Shown here in pieces: positions 1 to 9,581 of a stretch of 64,000 nt of DNA. Under the pieces are notes generated by a model. The model worked only from the letters and a program-made list of their open reading frames with translations. It had not been told where the DNA came from and searched no databases. A program made the translations under genes and the position numbers. How positions within the stretch are numbered: the stretch's first letter is position 1; each line of letters starts with the position of its first letter. The DNA is from CADEFX01 sp050260355. Lineage in GTDB: Bacteria > Pseudomonadota > Alphaproteobacteria > Rhizobiales > Hyphomicrobiaceae. The DNA lies in the NCBI GenBank assembly GCA_050260355.1, contig JBLNBZ010000044.1:1-64000 (forward strand), given 5' to 3'.

Positions 1-478
<478 letters not shown>

Positions 479-571
479 CGCTCTCATTATGCAATGCTCA
501 TCGATGGCGCGTGAGAAGCGCACCAATGATGGGCACAGAAACAAAGACCAGAAGTCTCACACTTCTTCGCC

Positions 572-689
572 GACCTGGTGATTTTGGCGGGGTGGCTGCA
601 CCCGATCCCATTCCGAACTCGGCCGTGAAACGCCCCAGCGCCGATGGTACTTCGTCTTAAGACGCGGGAGAGTAGGTCGTTGCCAGGTC
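572..689 (+). rRNA. rrf: 5S ribosomal RNA
   Basis: The sequence starts with GACCTGGTG and ends with the complementary TGCCAGGTC, which form the closing helix of 5S rRNA. In between are the conserved CCCGATCCCATTCCGAACTC block (loop B/C) and GAGAGTAGGTCG near the 3' side. The length of about 118 bases is normal. It follows 23S in the usual rRNA operon order. No tRNA-fMet follows it, although many alphaproteobacterial rRNA operons have one there. Confidence 0.96.
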
Positions 690-751
690 TGCCAAGAAGT
701 GTGGGGCTATTTCCAAGTCAGCCGAGATCTCCTCTTTGCGTGTAGGCTACA

Positions 752-790
752 AACGCCGCCGTTGCTTTCGCAGCGGCGGCGTTGTCGTTT
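752..790 (+). terminator. Rho-independent terminator of the rRNA operon
   Basis: A 14-bp stem pairs 752-765 (AACGCCGCCGTTGC) with 770-783 (GCAGCGGCGGCGTT), with one G-U pair and a TTTC loop. A modest T-rich tail (GTCGTTT) follows. It lies about 60 bases after 5S with nothing coding between, so it most likely ends the rRNA transcript. Confidence 0.8.
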
Positions 791-899
791 CCGCGGCCCG
801 TATCGTGCGACCACCCAAGCCGCAGCGCGATGGCGCTGGCCGCACGTGGCCGAATGCCGTAAGTGCGCTCGGAGGCGCAGAAACGGAGGATCGACGCGC

Positions 900-1835
900 G
901 TGAGCCAGGCGCAGATGAGCGAGCGCACTGCAGCGGTAGTCAGCAGCCGCACCGTGCTGACCGCGATATGCGTCATGCTGCTGGCCGGACTGTGCTCGTC
1001 GCTCCTGCATATCGGGGTGCGCTATGCAGCCCCGGTATTGCCAGCGATCGAGATCGTCTTTCTTCGCTCGAGCATCACGATCCTGGTGACCCTGCCGGTC
1101 GTTCTGCGCTCGGCCGAGCTCGCCTGGCGCACCTCCAGACCCGGCCTGCAGGTGCTGCGAGGGCTGGTCGGGGTGTTTTCCATGAGCCTCTGGTACTACG
1201 CGCTCGGCAACATGCCCTTGGCCGATGCCGGAGCTCTCAGCTTCACGACGGCGCTGTTCGTCACGCTCGGCGCAGCCCTCCTACTGGGCGAAGCCGTGGG
1301 CATACACCGATGGGCAGCCGTGGCCGTCGGGTTCCTGGGGACGCTGATTGTATTGCGGCCGGGGCCCGATATGTTCACTTGGGTCGCGGCCGCCGCGGTC
1401 TTTTCCAGCGCGCTGTGGGCGGTGTCACTGCTGCTGGCCAAGCACCTGACCAAGTTCGATGCGACTTTGACGATCTCCTTCTATCAGCCGCTCCTGATTG
1501 CTCCGTTTGCGCTGCTGATGTCGGTCCCCGTTTGGGTCTGGCCCGACGGCAAGACGTGGCTGATCCTGCTCGGCATGGGCGCGGTCGCCGCGCTCGGCAA
1601 CTATGGCTACGTCTACGCACTGCGCATGGCGGATGCGAGCCTCGTGATGCCGGCCGACTATGTGCGGCTCGTGTGGATGGCGGGCTGGGGCTTCCTCTTC
1701 TTCGCCGAGGTGCCTCCGGTCACGACTTGGATCGGCGCACTGCTGATCATTGGCGCGACCTTGTTCATCACCCTTCGCGAGTCCCAGACCGCCCGCCCGC
1801 CGCAGGCAAGCCTCGACGGGCGGACCGCTCGCTAG
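900..1835 (+). CDS. DMT/EamA-family membrane exporter
   Basis: A 311-residue integral membrane protein with about ten hydrophobic segments and the two tandem EamA repeats of the drug/metabolite transporter superfamily. The family typically exports amino acids, purines or toxic metabolites; the substrate cannot be told from the sequence. Motifs seen include the first-repeat segment with RSSITILVTLPVVL and the 'ADAGALSFTTALFVTLGAALLLGE' region characteristic of EamA proteins. The frame is open further upstream, but GTG at 900 is preferred because a GGAGG Shine-Dalgarno lies ten bases upstream; ATG at 915 is the alternative. It ends seven bases before the convergent DUF533 gene. Confidence 0.85.
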   Translation: MSQAQMSERTAAVVSSRTVLTAICVMLLAGLCSSLLHIGVRYAAPVLPAIEIVFLRSSITILVTLPVVLRSAELAWRTSRPGLQVLRGLVGVFSMSLWYYALGNMPLADAGALSFTTALFVTLGAALLLGEAVGIHRWAAVAVGFLGTLIVLRPGPDMFTWVAAAAVFSSALWAVSLLLAKHLTKFDATLTISFYQPLLIAPFALLMSVPVWVWPDGKTWLILLGMGAVAALGNYGYVYALRMADASLVMPADYVRLVWMAGWGFLFFAEVPPVTTWIGALLIIGATLFITLRESQTARPPQASLDGRTAR

Positions 1836-1842
1836 ACGAGCG

Positions 1843-2937
1843 TCAGGCTGCCCTTGCGGCCGCGTCGATGTGAGCGACGAGGTCCCCGTCGAGCCTCAGG
1901 TCACGCGCGAGCTCAACAAGGAACTCATGCTCCGCGCCGGTGTCGGAGTCGATGGCAACGCGTGCGGCAGTAAAGAGTTGAACGGCTTCCTGCTCCGACT
2001 TGACCGCATCGGCCAATTCCTCGGGCGTGGCGGGATGTTTGAGCTCGTTGGCGAGAAACGCCTCGGCTCCGCTATCGAGCCCGGCCTGCTTCAGGCCGCC
2101 GAGGATCTTCTGCTGCTCGGTTGGATCGATTCGTCCGTCGGCCGACGCGGCTGCAATCATGCCGCGGATATAGAGAAGCGCCGCGTCGTGTGTGACCGCC
2201 GCGGCCTCGTAGCCCGACCCGCGCGGCGCCTCCGCCAGGCCCGCCGGCTGCTGGCCGACCTCGATCAGCGGCTTTCCCTGCTGATAGTTCTGTATCGCCT
2301 TGTAAGCGAGGCCGCCGATCAGCGCGAGAGCGCCCAACTTTACCGCGCTTCCAGCCAGCGCCCTGCCGGTCTGGGTGCCGAGCACGGCTGCGCCCAAGCC
2401 TCCCGCGGCAGCGGCCGCCGCGGCTCGGTTGTTGTTGATGAAATCTTTGAGCTGATTGAACAGATCCTCGGGTGTCTGACCGGTAGCCTTGCCAAGCGCG
2501 TCGCGCACATGGCCCGAAGCGCCGGTTGCCTCGTCGGCCCGCTGCGCTCCCTCCTTAACGCCCGCTGTCGCTTGCGCCAGAACTTGCCCGAGAACGTCCA
2601 TGAGACCGCCGCCGGCGCCCGCTGCCTGTCCGCTGCTCATCTGCTGCTGCAGTTTGGCAAGGATATCGGCGAGGCCGCCGCCCGTTCCCGCGCCGGGCGG
2701 TGCACCGGGCGGCTGGCCCTGTTGCGCAGCGATTCTGCTTAGAATGTCCTGAAGGCCTCCCGGCGACCCGTCCGCGGATTGCCCAGCCTGCTGTGCCCCG
2801 GCCCCCTGAGTGAGCTGGCTCAGAATCTCCCCGAGCGCGCCCAATCCTCCCGCCTGCGGTGGCTGACCTGGTTGCATCGGTTGGCCTTGACCACCACTAC
2901 GCACCAGGGCATCGAGAATGCTTCGAGCGTCGAACAT
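1843..2937 (-). CDS. DUF533 / TerB-like protein with glycine-glutamine-rich N terminus
   Basis: A 364-residue protein. The first ~150 residues are low-complexity, rich in Gly, Gln, Pro and Ala, with repeated 'GGL..IL..L' phrases. A hydrophobic Ala/Gly segment near 170-220 may be membrane-associated. The C-terminal ~140 residues look like the DUF533 fold related to the TerB (tellurite resistance) domain, including 'IRGMIAAASADGRIDPTEQQKI', which resembles the acidic metal-binding part of TerB. E. coli YebE is a known DUF533 relative; no function is established. The start ATG has AAGGAG about 11 bases upstream. It stands alone on the minus strand downstream of the RND operon. Confidence 0.75.
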   Translation of the reverse strand: MFDARSILDALVRSGGQGQPMQPGQPPQAGGLGALGEILSQLTQGAGAQQAGQSADGSPGGLQDILSRIAAQQGQPPGAPPGAGTGGGLADILAKLQQQMSSGQAAGAGGGLMDVLGQVLAQATAGVKEGAQRADEATGASGHVRDALGKATGQTPEDLFNQLKDFINNNRAAAAAAAGGLGAAVLGTQTGRALAGSAVKLGALALIGGLAYKAIQNYQQGKPLIEVGQQPAGLAEAPRGSGYEAAAVTHDAALLYIRGMIAAASADGRIDPTEQQKILGGLKQAGLDSGAEAFLANELKHPATPEELADAVKSEQEAVQLFTAARVAIDSDTGAEHEFLVELARDLRLDGDLVAHIDAAARAA

Positions 2938-3039
2938 ACCCTGAGGGACTCCTTTGCGCCAACGGATCAGCCCCGCGTATGGTAGGAACGCCCGATCAGC
3001 AACCCGGTTCAGTCCGGGGCGATTCCTGAGCCCTCGATC

Positions 3040-6000
3040 TTACTCAGCGGCAAGCGGCGCTCGCGGTGGGTGCGATGCCCCGGTCCGTGCCGGATGGACC
3101 GCCGATGACACTGCCGTCTGCTCCTCATCGACGGGTCCAACGGCACGCCCGAAGAAGCGCCACAAAAAGCGCCCAGTATCGTCCATGACCACGAATACCG
3201 CCGGCACGAAGACGAGCGACAGCAATGTCGAGGATATCAGCCCTCCGATCACGGCCACGGCCATGGGCGACCGGAATTCGCCGCCCGAGCCCAGGGCAAG
3301 CGCAGCCGGCACCATGCCGCCCACCATCGCGATGGTCGTCATGATGATCGGGCGCGCACGCTTGCGGCCGGCATCGATGATCGCCTGAGTGCGCGGCACG
3401 CCGCGGCCGATCTCCTCCACCGCGAAGTCGGCCAGCATGATGGCATTCTTCGTTACGATGCCCATCAGCATCAGGATGCCGATGACGACCGGAAGGCTGA
3501 TGGCCTTCTGCGCGATGGCGAGAGCCACGATGGCGCCGCCAATCGACAAGGGCAGCGAGAACAGGATCGTGACCGGCTGGAGGAAGCTGCCGAACAGCAG
3601 CACCAGAACCGCGTAGACCATCATGAGGCCCGCAATCATGGCCTTGGCAAAGCCCTCGAACACCTCGCCCATGATCTCGGCGTGCCCGAACTGCTTCAGC
3701 TCAACGCCGGTCGGAAGATTCTTCGCCGCTGGCCGATCCATGACCTGGTTGACGACATCGCCGAGCGGCGCATCGCCGACGAGGTCGGCGCCGATGACAA
3801 TGCGACGCGTGCGATCGTAGCGATCAATCGCAGTGGGACCTTGGCTCATCTCGAATTTCGCAACGGACGCCAGCGGAACGGCGGCGCCGCTCGCGGTCTG
3901 AACCTTCAGCGCCTCGAGGATATGCCGGTTACCGCGCGCCTTCTCATCGAGCTGCACGCGGATCGGGACCTGGCGGTCGCCCACGTCGAACTTAGCCAGA
4001 TTGGCAGCGATGTCGCCGATCGTGGCGATGCGCACCGCCTCGGATATGGCCTCGGTCGAGACGCCGAGGTCGGCGGCAATCTCCGTGCGCGGATACACAC
4101 GCAGCTCAGGCCGGTCGAGCTCGGCCGTCGAGACCACATTGGCGAGCGCCGGCAGACGCTTGGCCTCGCTCGTGATCTCCGCCGCCGCCTTGTTCACCGA
4201 TGCGGCGTCACGGCCAGCTACGACGAGCTGGAATTGCCGCTGCCCGTCGTCATTCAGGAACCAGTACCTCATGTCGGGCATGCCGGCGAGGTCACGGCCG
4301 ATGGCCTGCTTGATCTGATCCTGATTGAGCTTGCGCTCGGCCTTCGGAACGAAGTTGATGATCAGTGTCGCCTTGCGCACCTCGGCACCGGAGCCGAGCA
4401 GATTGCCGCCGTTGACGAATACGCTGCGCACCTCCGGCCGCTCCCGTATGCGAGCCGCGACCGCCTCGGTGACATTCCGCGTATCCTCGAGCCTCGACCC
4501 CGGCGGCAACTCGATTGCGAGAAGCTGCCGCCCGGTATCCTCCTGCGGCAGGAAGGACGACGGCAGCAGATAGAAGCTGCCGATTGAGCCCGCGAAGATC
4601 AGAAGGCCAAGCCCCACGCTCTTGAAACGATTGGCAACCGACCAGGCCACCAGCCGCGTGTACACGCGCAGCAACCAACCTTCCCTGTCCACGTGATGCG
4701 TCTCGCGCAGGAAGTATGCGGCAAGCATGGGCGTGATGAGCCGCGCCACCAGCAGCGAGAAGAAGACGGCGGCAGCGACGACTAGACCGAACTGCTTGAA
4801 GTATTGACCAGCAATGCCGCCCATGAAGCTCACGGGCGTGAAGACCGCAATGATGGTGAAGGTGATGGCGATGACGGCAAGGCCGATCTCATCGGCTGCC
4901 TGCAACGCTGCACGGTAGGGCGATTTGCCCATGCGCATATGGCGCACGATGTTCTCGATCTCGACGATCGCGTCGTCCACCAGAATGCCGATGACGATGG
5001 TGATGGCGAGCAGGCTGACGAGGTTGAGCGAGAAGCCCATCGCGTCCATGGCCCAAAAGGCCGGGATTGCGGACAACGGCAAGGCGATGGCAGCGATGAT
5101 CGTCGCTCGCCAATCGCGCAGAAAGACGAGCACGACGATGATGGCGAGTATGGCGCCTTCGATCATCGAGCTCATGGTCGACTCGTAGACGCCCAGTGTG
5201 TACTCGACCGTGTTGTCGATCTTGGCCAGCTCGACGTTGGGGTATTTTGCCCTCAACAGGTCGACCGCCTTGTCGACCTCGGACGCCACCGAGGTGTCGC
5301 TGGCTCCCTTGGAGCGCGAGATCGCAAACGCGACCACTGGCTGCCCGTCGAGCGTGGCAAAGGTGCGTTGCTCGGCAATCGAATCGGTCACGGAGCCGAG
5401 TTGATCGAGCCGGACCTTGCGGCCCTGCGGCAGAGCGATCATGGTCGCAGCGAGATCTTCGACCGTGTGCTTTCCGGCAAGCGTGCGGATCGCCTGCTCC
5501 CGCCCGCCGATCTCCCCGCGGCCGCCCGCCAGATCGACGTTGGTCGCGCGCAGCTGCCGGTTCACGTCGCCTGCGGTGATGCCATAGGCGAGTAGCCGGT
5601 CCGGATCGAGCGCGATCCTGATCTCTCGCTCGACGCCGCCGATGCGCTGGATCTGTGAGACGCCTTTGACGCCCTGGACCGCCCGCACCACGGTATCGTC
5701 GACGAACCATGAGAGCTCCTCGGGCGTCATGGCCGGCGCTCTCGCCGAATACATCAGGATCGGCAGCCCTTCGATCTCCAGGCGCGAGGCGATCGGCTCC
5801 TCGATGGTGCGCGGCAAATCCGTTCGTATGCGCGCGATCGCGTCCTTGACGTCGTTGAGCGCCCGGTCCTGATCGACCTCGAGGCGAAACTCGATCACCG
5901 TCAGCGACAATCCCTCGGTGACCGTCGAGGTGATGTGCTTCACTCCGCTGACGCCGGCGATCGCGTCCTCGATCTTCTTCGTGACCTGCGTCTCGAGCTC

Positions 6001-6177
6001 CGATGGTGCCGCTCCCGACTGGTAGACGCGCACCTGCACGATCGGAATGTCGACGTTCGGAAAGCGCGTGATCGGGAGCTGCTTGAAGCTGAAGTAGCCC
6101 AGCGCGATCAGCACCATGAACAAAACCAGCGACGGCACCGGATGCCGTATGGACCAGGCGGAGATGTTCCAGCTCAT
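3040..6177 (-). CDS. RND-family multidrug efflux permease (AcrB/HAE1 type)
   Basis: A 1045-residue inner-membrane proton antiporter of the usual length for the hydrophobe/amphiphile efflux family. It shows the N-terminal transmembrane helix (residues ~12-30), the porter domain opening with NVDIPIVQVRVYQSGAAPSE, the second transmembrane bundle with the proton-relay Asp pair in ILVDDAIVEIEN (~400), and the matching second half with the late motif near GGEFRSPMAVAVIGG. It extrudes compounds together with the adaptor encoded just upstream, whose stop codon overlaps its start by 4 bp. No outer-membrane TolC-type gene is in the cluster, so a channel from elsewhere is presumably shared. Confidence 0.95.
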   Translation of the reverse strand: MSWNISAWSIRHPVPSLVLFMVLIALGYFSFKQLPITRFPNVDIPIVQVRVYQSGAAPSELETQVTKKIEDAIAGVSGVKHITSTVTEGLSLTVIEFRLEVDQDRALNDVKDAIARIRTDLPRTIEEPIASRLEIEGLPILMYSARAPAMTPEELSWFVDDTVVRAVQGVKGVSQIQRIGGVEREIRIALDPDRLLAYGITAGDVNRQLRATNVDLAGGRGEIGGREQAIRTLAGKHTVEDLAATMIALPQGRKVRLDQLGSVTDSIAEQRTFATLDGQPVVAFAISRSKGASDTSVASEVDKAVDLLRAKYPNVELAKIDNTVEYTLGVYESTMSSMIEGAILAIIVVLVFLRDWRATIIAAIALPLSAIPAFWAMDAMGFSLNLVSLLAITIVIGILVDDAIVEIENIVRHMRMGKSPYRAALQAADEIGLAVIAITFTIIAVFTPVSFMGGIAGQYFKQFGLVVAAAVFFSLLVARLITPMLAAYFLRETHHVDREGWLLRVYTRLVAWSVANRFKSVGLGLLIFAGSIGSFYLLPSSFLPQEDTGRQLLAIELPPGSRLEDTRNVTEAVAARIRERPEVRSVFVNGGNLLGSGAEVRKATLIINFVPKAERKLNQDQIKQAIGRDLAGMPDMRYWFLNDDGQRQFQLVVAGRDAASVNKAAAEITSEAKRLPALANVVSTAELDRPELRVYPRTEIAADLGVSTEAISEAVRIATIGDIAANLAKFDVGDRQVPIRVQLDEKARGNRHILEALKVQTASGAAVPLASVAKFEMSQGPTAIDRYDRTRRIVIGADLVGDAPLGDVVNQVMDRPAAKNLPTGVELKQFGHAEIMGEVFEGFAKAMIAGLMMVYAVLVLLFGSFLQPVTILFSLPLSIGGAIVALAIAQKAISLPVVIGILMLMGIVTKNAIMLADFAVEEIGRGVPRTQAIIDAGRKRARPIIMTTIAMVGGMVPAALALGSGGEFRSPMAVAVIGGLISSTLLSLVFVPAVFVVMDDTGRFLWRFFGRAVGPVDEEQTAVSSAVHPARTGASHPPRAPLAAE

Positions 6178-7382
6178 GGCCGCAGCGCGCTCGTTGTGTT
6201 GACCTCGAGCAAGGGCGCCACCGCGTCGCCGTCACGCAGGAACGTGCCCGACTTGGCGACGATCAGGTCGCCTTCATCCAGGCCCTTGCGCACCTCGATG
6301 AGGCCGCCTGAGAGGAGGCCGAGAACAACTGGCCGTGTCTCAATCCGGCTTTCGTTGACCAACTGAACCGTGGGGCCGCTCTCGCCGTAGAGAACCGCCG
6401 AGGCCGGGACCGCCAAGCCGTGGCCGCGTGCCGTCTCCACCTCACCGCGAGCGAAGGCGCCGACGCGCAGCTCCGGCCTATCGCCCAGGAAGATCCGCAC
6501 GCGGCCCAGTCGGGTCGTGCGGTCGACCTCGGCCGAGACCAGGCGCACGCGACCCGAGATCGGGCCGAGGCCGGCGACCTCGACGCGCGCAGACTGTCCC
6601 GGCTGCACCTTTGCAAGGCTCGTCTCGATCACATCGGCCTCGAGCTCGATCTCGCCGGCCAGAACGATCCGGAACATCGGCTCGACATTGGCCAGCGCGG
6701 CCGTGGCACCGACCTTGGCGGTCCGGCGGCTCACGAGACCCCTGGCGGGCGCTGTAATCTCGGTCTTGCCGCGGCGCCATATCAGCTCCCGCCGCAGCGC
6801 CTCGACCTGGGCGCGCTCCGCCTCCGCGAGCTTCAGTCCGTCCCGCGCTGCGACGAGCTGTGCTTCCGCCGTGCGTGCGGCTGCCTCGCGCTGATCCATG
6901 ACGCTCTGGGCGAGATAGCCCGACTCCCGCAGGGGCTTGCCGCGCTCGTGCGCGTTGCGCGCTTCGGCGAGCCGTGCCTCGGCCTGCACGATGCTGCTTT
7001 GCGCCTGGGCAATGGCCGCAGTGCTGCGTGCCAGGCTTGCTTCATTCTGGGCAAGCTGCGCATCGAGCGTATCGTTGACGAGACGCGCCAGCACCTGGCC
7101 CTTCTCGACGCGCTGTCCCTCGTCCACGTACACCTCGAGCACCCTCAGGCCCTCGATCTCCGGACCGACCAGAATCTCCTCGCGAGGCACGAGAGAGCCG
7201 GTCACCAGAACGGTCTCGAGGAAGTCCGCTGGCGCAACCTTGGCAACCGTGACGGCAAGCGGGTGCGGCTCCTTCGTCTGCTTCTCCGGCTGCTGCGCCG
7301 GGACAGGCAGATAGCCTTGCAACGGCAGCGCGAGCGCCAGCCCCGCAACGAGCACTGCGGAGACTATGAGTAGATTTTTCAT
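6174..7382 (-). CDS. RND efflux periplasmic adaptor (membrane fusion protein)
   Basis: A 402-residue HlyD/AcrA-type adaptor. It has an N-terminal hydrophobic signal or anchor (residues 1-20), a lipoyl/barrel-sandwich half (~50-85), a long alpha-helical hairpin rich in Ala, Glu and Arg (~85-200), the second lipoyl half (KTEITAPARGLVSRR), then beta-barrel and membrane-proximal domains. It bridges the RND pump to an outer-membrane channel. The gene overlaps the TetR gene upstream and the permease downstream by 4 bp each, so all three are translationally coupled and co-regulated. Confidence 0.93.
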   Translation of the reverse strand: MKNLLIVSAVLVAGLALALPLQGYLPVPAQQPEKQTKEPHPLAVTVAKVAPADFLETVLVTGSLVPREEILVGPEIEGLRVLEVYVDEGQRVEKGQVLARLVNDTLDAQLAQNEASLARSTAAIAQAQSSIVQAEARLAEARNAHERGKPLRESGYLAQSVMDQREAAARTAEAQLVAARDGLKLAEAERAQVEALRRELIWRRGKTEITAPARGLVSRRTAKVGATAALANVEPMFRIVLAGEIELEADVIETSLAKVQPGQSARVEVAGLGPISGRVRLVSAEVDRTTRLGRVRIFLGDRPELRVGAFARGEVETARGHGLAVPASAVLYGESGPTVQLVNESRIETRPVVLGLLSGGLIEVRKGLDEGDLIVAKSGTFLRDGDAVAPLLEVNTTSALRP

Positions 7383-8023
7383 GGCCGATCCATGCCCGCA
7401 GAAATACGCGGCTGCGAGAAATCAGGCTCTCGAGTGGGCCGCAGCAACGATGCGAGCACGCCCAACACAGCCGGGAGGGTCGCATTCGTCTCGAAACGCG
7501 GATCGACGGCGCGGCGCCAGAACAAGCCGTCGCCGAGCGTCGTGAAGACTTGAACCAGCTCCGGGATCTCGATCACCGGATCGATACGGCCGCTATCCTT
7601 CAGCCGTTGGAACAGGGTGCGGAAGCTCTCGGTAACGAACGAGTCGACGGCGCGAAAAATCTCCCCAACGCGGGGGTTGCGCGTCGATTCGAGCCCGATC
7701 TCGATGCACAGGAGCCGCTTGTGCGCGGGCTCCTCCGCGAAGTAGCGCTTCCCCAACTGCTCGAGGGCGGCGAGGAAGTCCGGCGCTTCGTGCAGCTGAG
7801 CCAAACGCTCAGCAAACTCGGCCCTGTTCCGCTCGGAAATGCCCGCGATCAAGGCCTCCTTGCTGTCGAAATACAGGTAGAGAGCCCCTGGGCTGACCTC
7901 GGCCTCCTTGCAGATGCACTGCATCGTCGTTCCACGAAAGCCCGCGCGAGCGAAGCAGCGCTCCGCAGCGTCCAGGATGTGTTCGCGGCGTGCGCGCTGA
8001 GTATCGGGCTTGAGCTTCGGCAT
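7379..8023 (-). CDS. TetR/AcrR-family repressor of the efflux operon
   Basis: A 214-residue regulator. The N-terminal TetR helix-turn-helix is clear (ILDAAERCFARAGFRGTTM, then SPGALYLYFDSKEAL), followed by an all-helical ligand-binding domain. ATG at 8023 (MPKLKPDTQ) is chosen over an ATG nine codons upstream because family members begin just before this point. It is the first gene of the operon with the adaptor and the pump. A palindrome of TetR type lies 38 bases upstream, so the protein likely represses its own operon and is released by a pump substrate; the ligand is unknown. Confidence 0.9.
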   Translation of the reverse strand: MPKLKPDTQRARREHILDAAERCFARAGFRGTTMQCICKEAEVSPGALYLYFDSKEALIAGISERNRAEFAERLAQLHEAPDFLAALEQLGKRYFAEEPAHKRLLCIEIGLESTRNPRVGEIFRAVDSFVTESFRTLFQRLKDSGRIDPVIEIPELVQVFTTLGDGLFWRRAVDPRFETNATLPAVLGVLASLLRPTREPDFSQPRISAGMDRP

Positions 8024-8060
8024 TGTGGCAAGATTGTGGTTGCAGCGCACAATAAAAAAC

Positions 8061-8100
8061 GAACGATCGTTCTATTTGACGAGATTCCGTTCCCTGTCAA
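8061..8100 (-). promoter_or_regulatory. Promoter and TetR operator of the RND efflux operon
   Basis: The perfect 12-bp palindrome GAACGATCGTTC at 8061-8072 matches the style of TetR/AcrR operators. On the minus strand a TTGACA -35 element is read at 8100-8095, and 17 bases further on is a weak -10 (AAATAG) directly touching the palindrome. A repressor bound there would block polymerase. The -10 assignment is inference; the palindrome is directly visible. Confidence 0.65.
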
Positions 8101-8520
8101 TACAAATTCGATGTCGGCTGACGGCGACCGGGCTCGAACGATCTGACGGCAGCGGGGCCGGCATCCACATGCCACTGAAGTACGGCGCGTGTGCGGCGCA
8201 CGATGTTTGGTTGGCCGTCGATTTTGCTTGGTGGCGCCGAGGCTCCGGCAAGCGACCTTTCCCTCGGACCGTTGCCGTCGGGCTGGGAGCAGACCGATCC
8301 TCTGCCTGCCGGAGACGGCGCTTTAGCTCCGCGATGTCTCTCCAAACGCCGCGCGGCCGCGCACTTGCCCTTCCCAGCCGCACGGGCCGAGGGCATGATG
8401 CGCGCCGGTTCCGAAGGAACGAGACGGCGAACGTTGCGAGCCCCCGCGCGATGCCGTTGCCGGGCCGGTTGTTGCCAAGAGGGAGGAGAGGCCGCAGATG
8501 CGCCTCATCGGAGGGATGTC
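8101..8520. other. Gene-free region upstream of hupE
   Basis: About 420 bases between the divergent efflux operon and the HupE gene. No credible reading frame or tRNA is seen. A stretch at 8300-8322 (CTGCCTGCCGGAGACGGCG) is loosely like a cobalamin box, but the conserved core of a B12 riboswitch is not visible. The region may carry a long leader for the HupE operon. Confidence 0.5.
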
Positions 8521-9165
8521 ATGAGGAACAGGATTCACCGGACCTGGGGACCGATGGGTCTCCTGTTGCTGGCGGCCGCTGCTCCAACGCCGGCGGCTGC
8601 GCACCATGTCATGGGTGGCAGACTGCCGAGCACATTTATCGAGGGCCTGCTTTCGGGCCTTGGCCACCCGGTGATTGGGCCTGATCATCTGGCCTTCATC
8701 GTTGCCATCGGGATTGCAGGCGCGCTACTGAGCGACGGGCTCGCCATTATCGCGGCATTCATCGCATGCTCGACTGCCGGCGTGCTGATCCACGTAGCAC
8801 GCCTCGATGTCCCGCTCAGCGAGACCCTGGTCGCCCTTTCCGTGCTGCTGGCGGGAGCCGCTATGATCTGGAATAGCGGAATGACGCGCTCGTCGTGGCT
8901 CGCACTGGCAGCGGTCGCAGGCCTGTTTCACGGGTATGCCTTCGGCGAGTCGATTGTTGGAGCTGAGCGCGCAGCGCTCGGTGCCTACCTCATCGGCATT
9001 GCGATTGTGACCACCTTGGTCGCCACGGTCGTCATGGAAGTCGCGCGTAAGATCATGGCGCCCGTGGCGGCGGACTCTCCTCGTCTGCGAGCTGCCGGCA
9101 TGGTGCTCGGCGCCATTGGTGTGGTGCTCCTGGCCAGCTCGCTCGTATCCGTGACCACGCCATGA
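8521..9165 (+). CDS. hupE: HupE/UreJ-family nickel or cobalt permease
   Basis: A 214-residue membrane protein. Residues 1-27 look like a cleavable signal peptide ending in AAA, followed by His-His, then six hydrophobic segments. The family signature HPxxGxDH is present (HPVIGPDH, residues 49-56), and a second conserved piece is GLFHGYAFGES. HupE/UreJ proteins take up Ni2+ or Co2+ for hydrogenase, urease or cobalamin enzymes; no such enzyme is encoded here. The start ATG has CGGAGGG six bases upstream. It overlaps the next gene by ATGA, so the three genes to 10429 form one operon. Confidence 0.85.
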   Translation: MRNRIHRTWGPMGLLLLAAAAPTPAAAHHVMGGRLPSTFIEGLLSGLGHPVIGPDHLAFIVAIGIAGALLSDGLAIIAAFIACSTAGVLIHVARLDVPLSETLVALSVLLAGAAMIWNSGMTRSSWLALAAVAGLFHGYAFGESIVGAERAALGAYLIGIAIVTTLVATVVMEVARKIMAPVAADSPRLRAAGMVLGAIGVVLLASSLVSVTTP

Positions 9166-9581
9166 CCACTGCGACTGCCCGCGAAGATGCGGAGAGAGTG
9201 GCGCGCTGGTTCGAGCGGCTTCCGTCGCTCGTTGCCGGCGATGCCGATCTCATTCGCCGAGGCCGCTTTCTGACCTGCGATTTCGAGATCGGCATCGGCT
9301 CCTTGCCGCTCATGGTGAGTGTTGCCGAGGGCCGCGTCTCGAGCGTTGCGCGCGGGCCCTTTCTGTTGCGGCCGTGGGCGTTTGCCATCCGCATGTCCGC
9401 GGCCGACTGGCTGCAGTTCCTGCGCCCGATTCCTGAGCCGGGCTGGCACGACATCATGGCCTTGACCAAGCGCGGCGCTGCGCGCGTCGAGGGCAATCTG
9501 CAACCCTTCATGGCCAACCTGCAGTACGTGAAGGATGTGCTGGCGGCACCGCGAGCTCTGACGAAGGATCTTGCAGCGTGA
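9162..9581 (+). CDS. Small SCP2-like protein of unknown function
   Basis: A 139-residue soluble protein that I can assign only tentatively. Its pattern (a short N-terminal helix, then strands 'RFLTCDFEIGIGSLPLMVSV', 'AFAIRMSAADWLQFL', and a C-terminal stretch ending in VKDVLAAPRAL) resembles sterol-carrier-protein-2-like domains, which bind hydrophobic ligands. The gene is translationally coupled on both sides, by an ATGA overlap with hupE and a GTGA overlap with the hydrolase gene. Close coupling suggests it works with the hydrolase, perhaps presenting a lipid-like substrate; this is inference. Confidence 0.6.
   Translation: MTTATAREDAERVARWFERLPSLVAGDADLIRRGRFLTCDFEIGIGSLPLMVSVAEGRVSSVARGPFLLRPWAFAIRMSAADWLQFLRPIPEPGWHDIMALTKRGAARVEGNLQPFMANLQYVKDVLAAPRALTKDLAA

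Noticed and set aside
690..899. tRNA-fMet expected after 5S rRNA
   Set aside because: No cloverleaf or CCA-adjacent T-loop is visible between 5S and the terminator or before the DMT gene.
8225..8330. Possible cobalamin riboswitch upstream of hupE
   Set aside because: A B12-box-like stretch (CCGGAGACGGCG) is present, and hupE genes can be B12-regulated, but the conserved GGGAA/GGTG core and the CCCGCAACTGT block are absent. A covariance-model search would decide.
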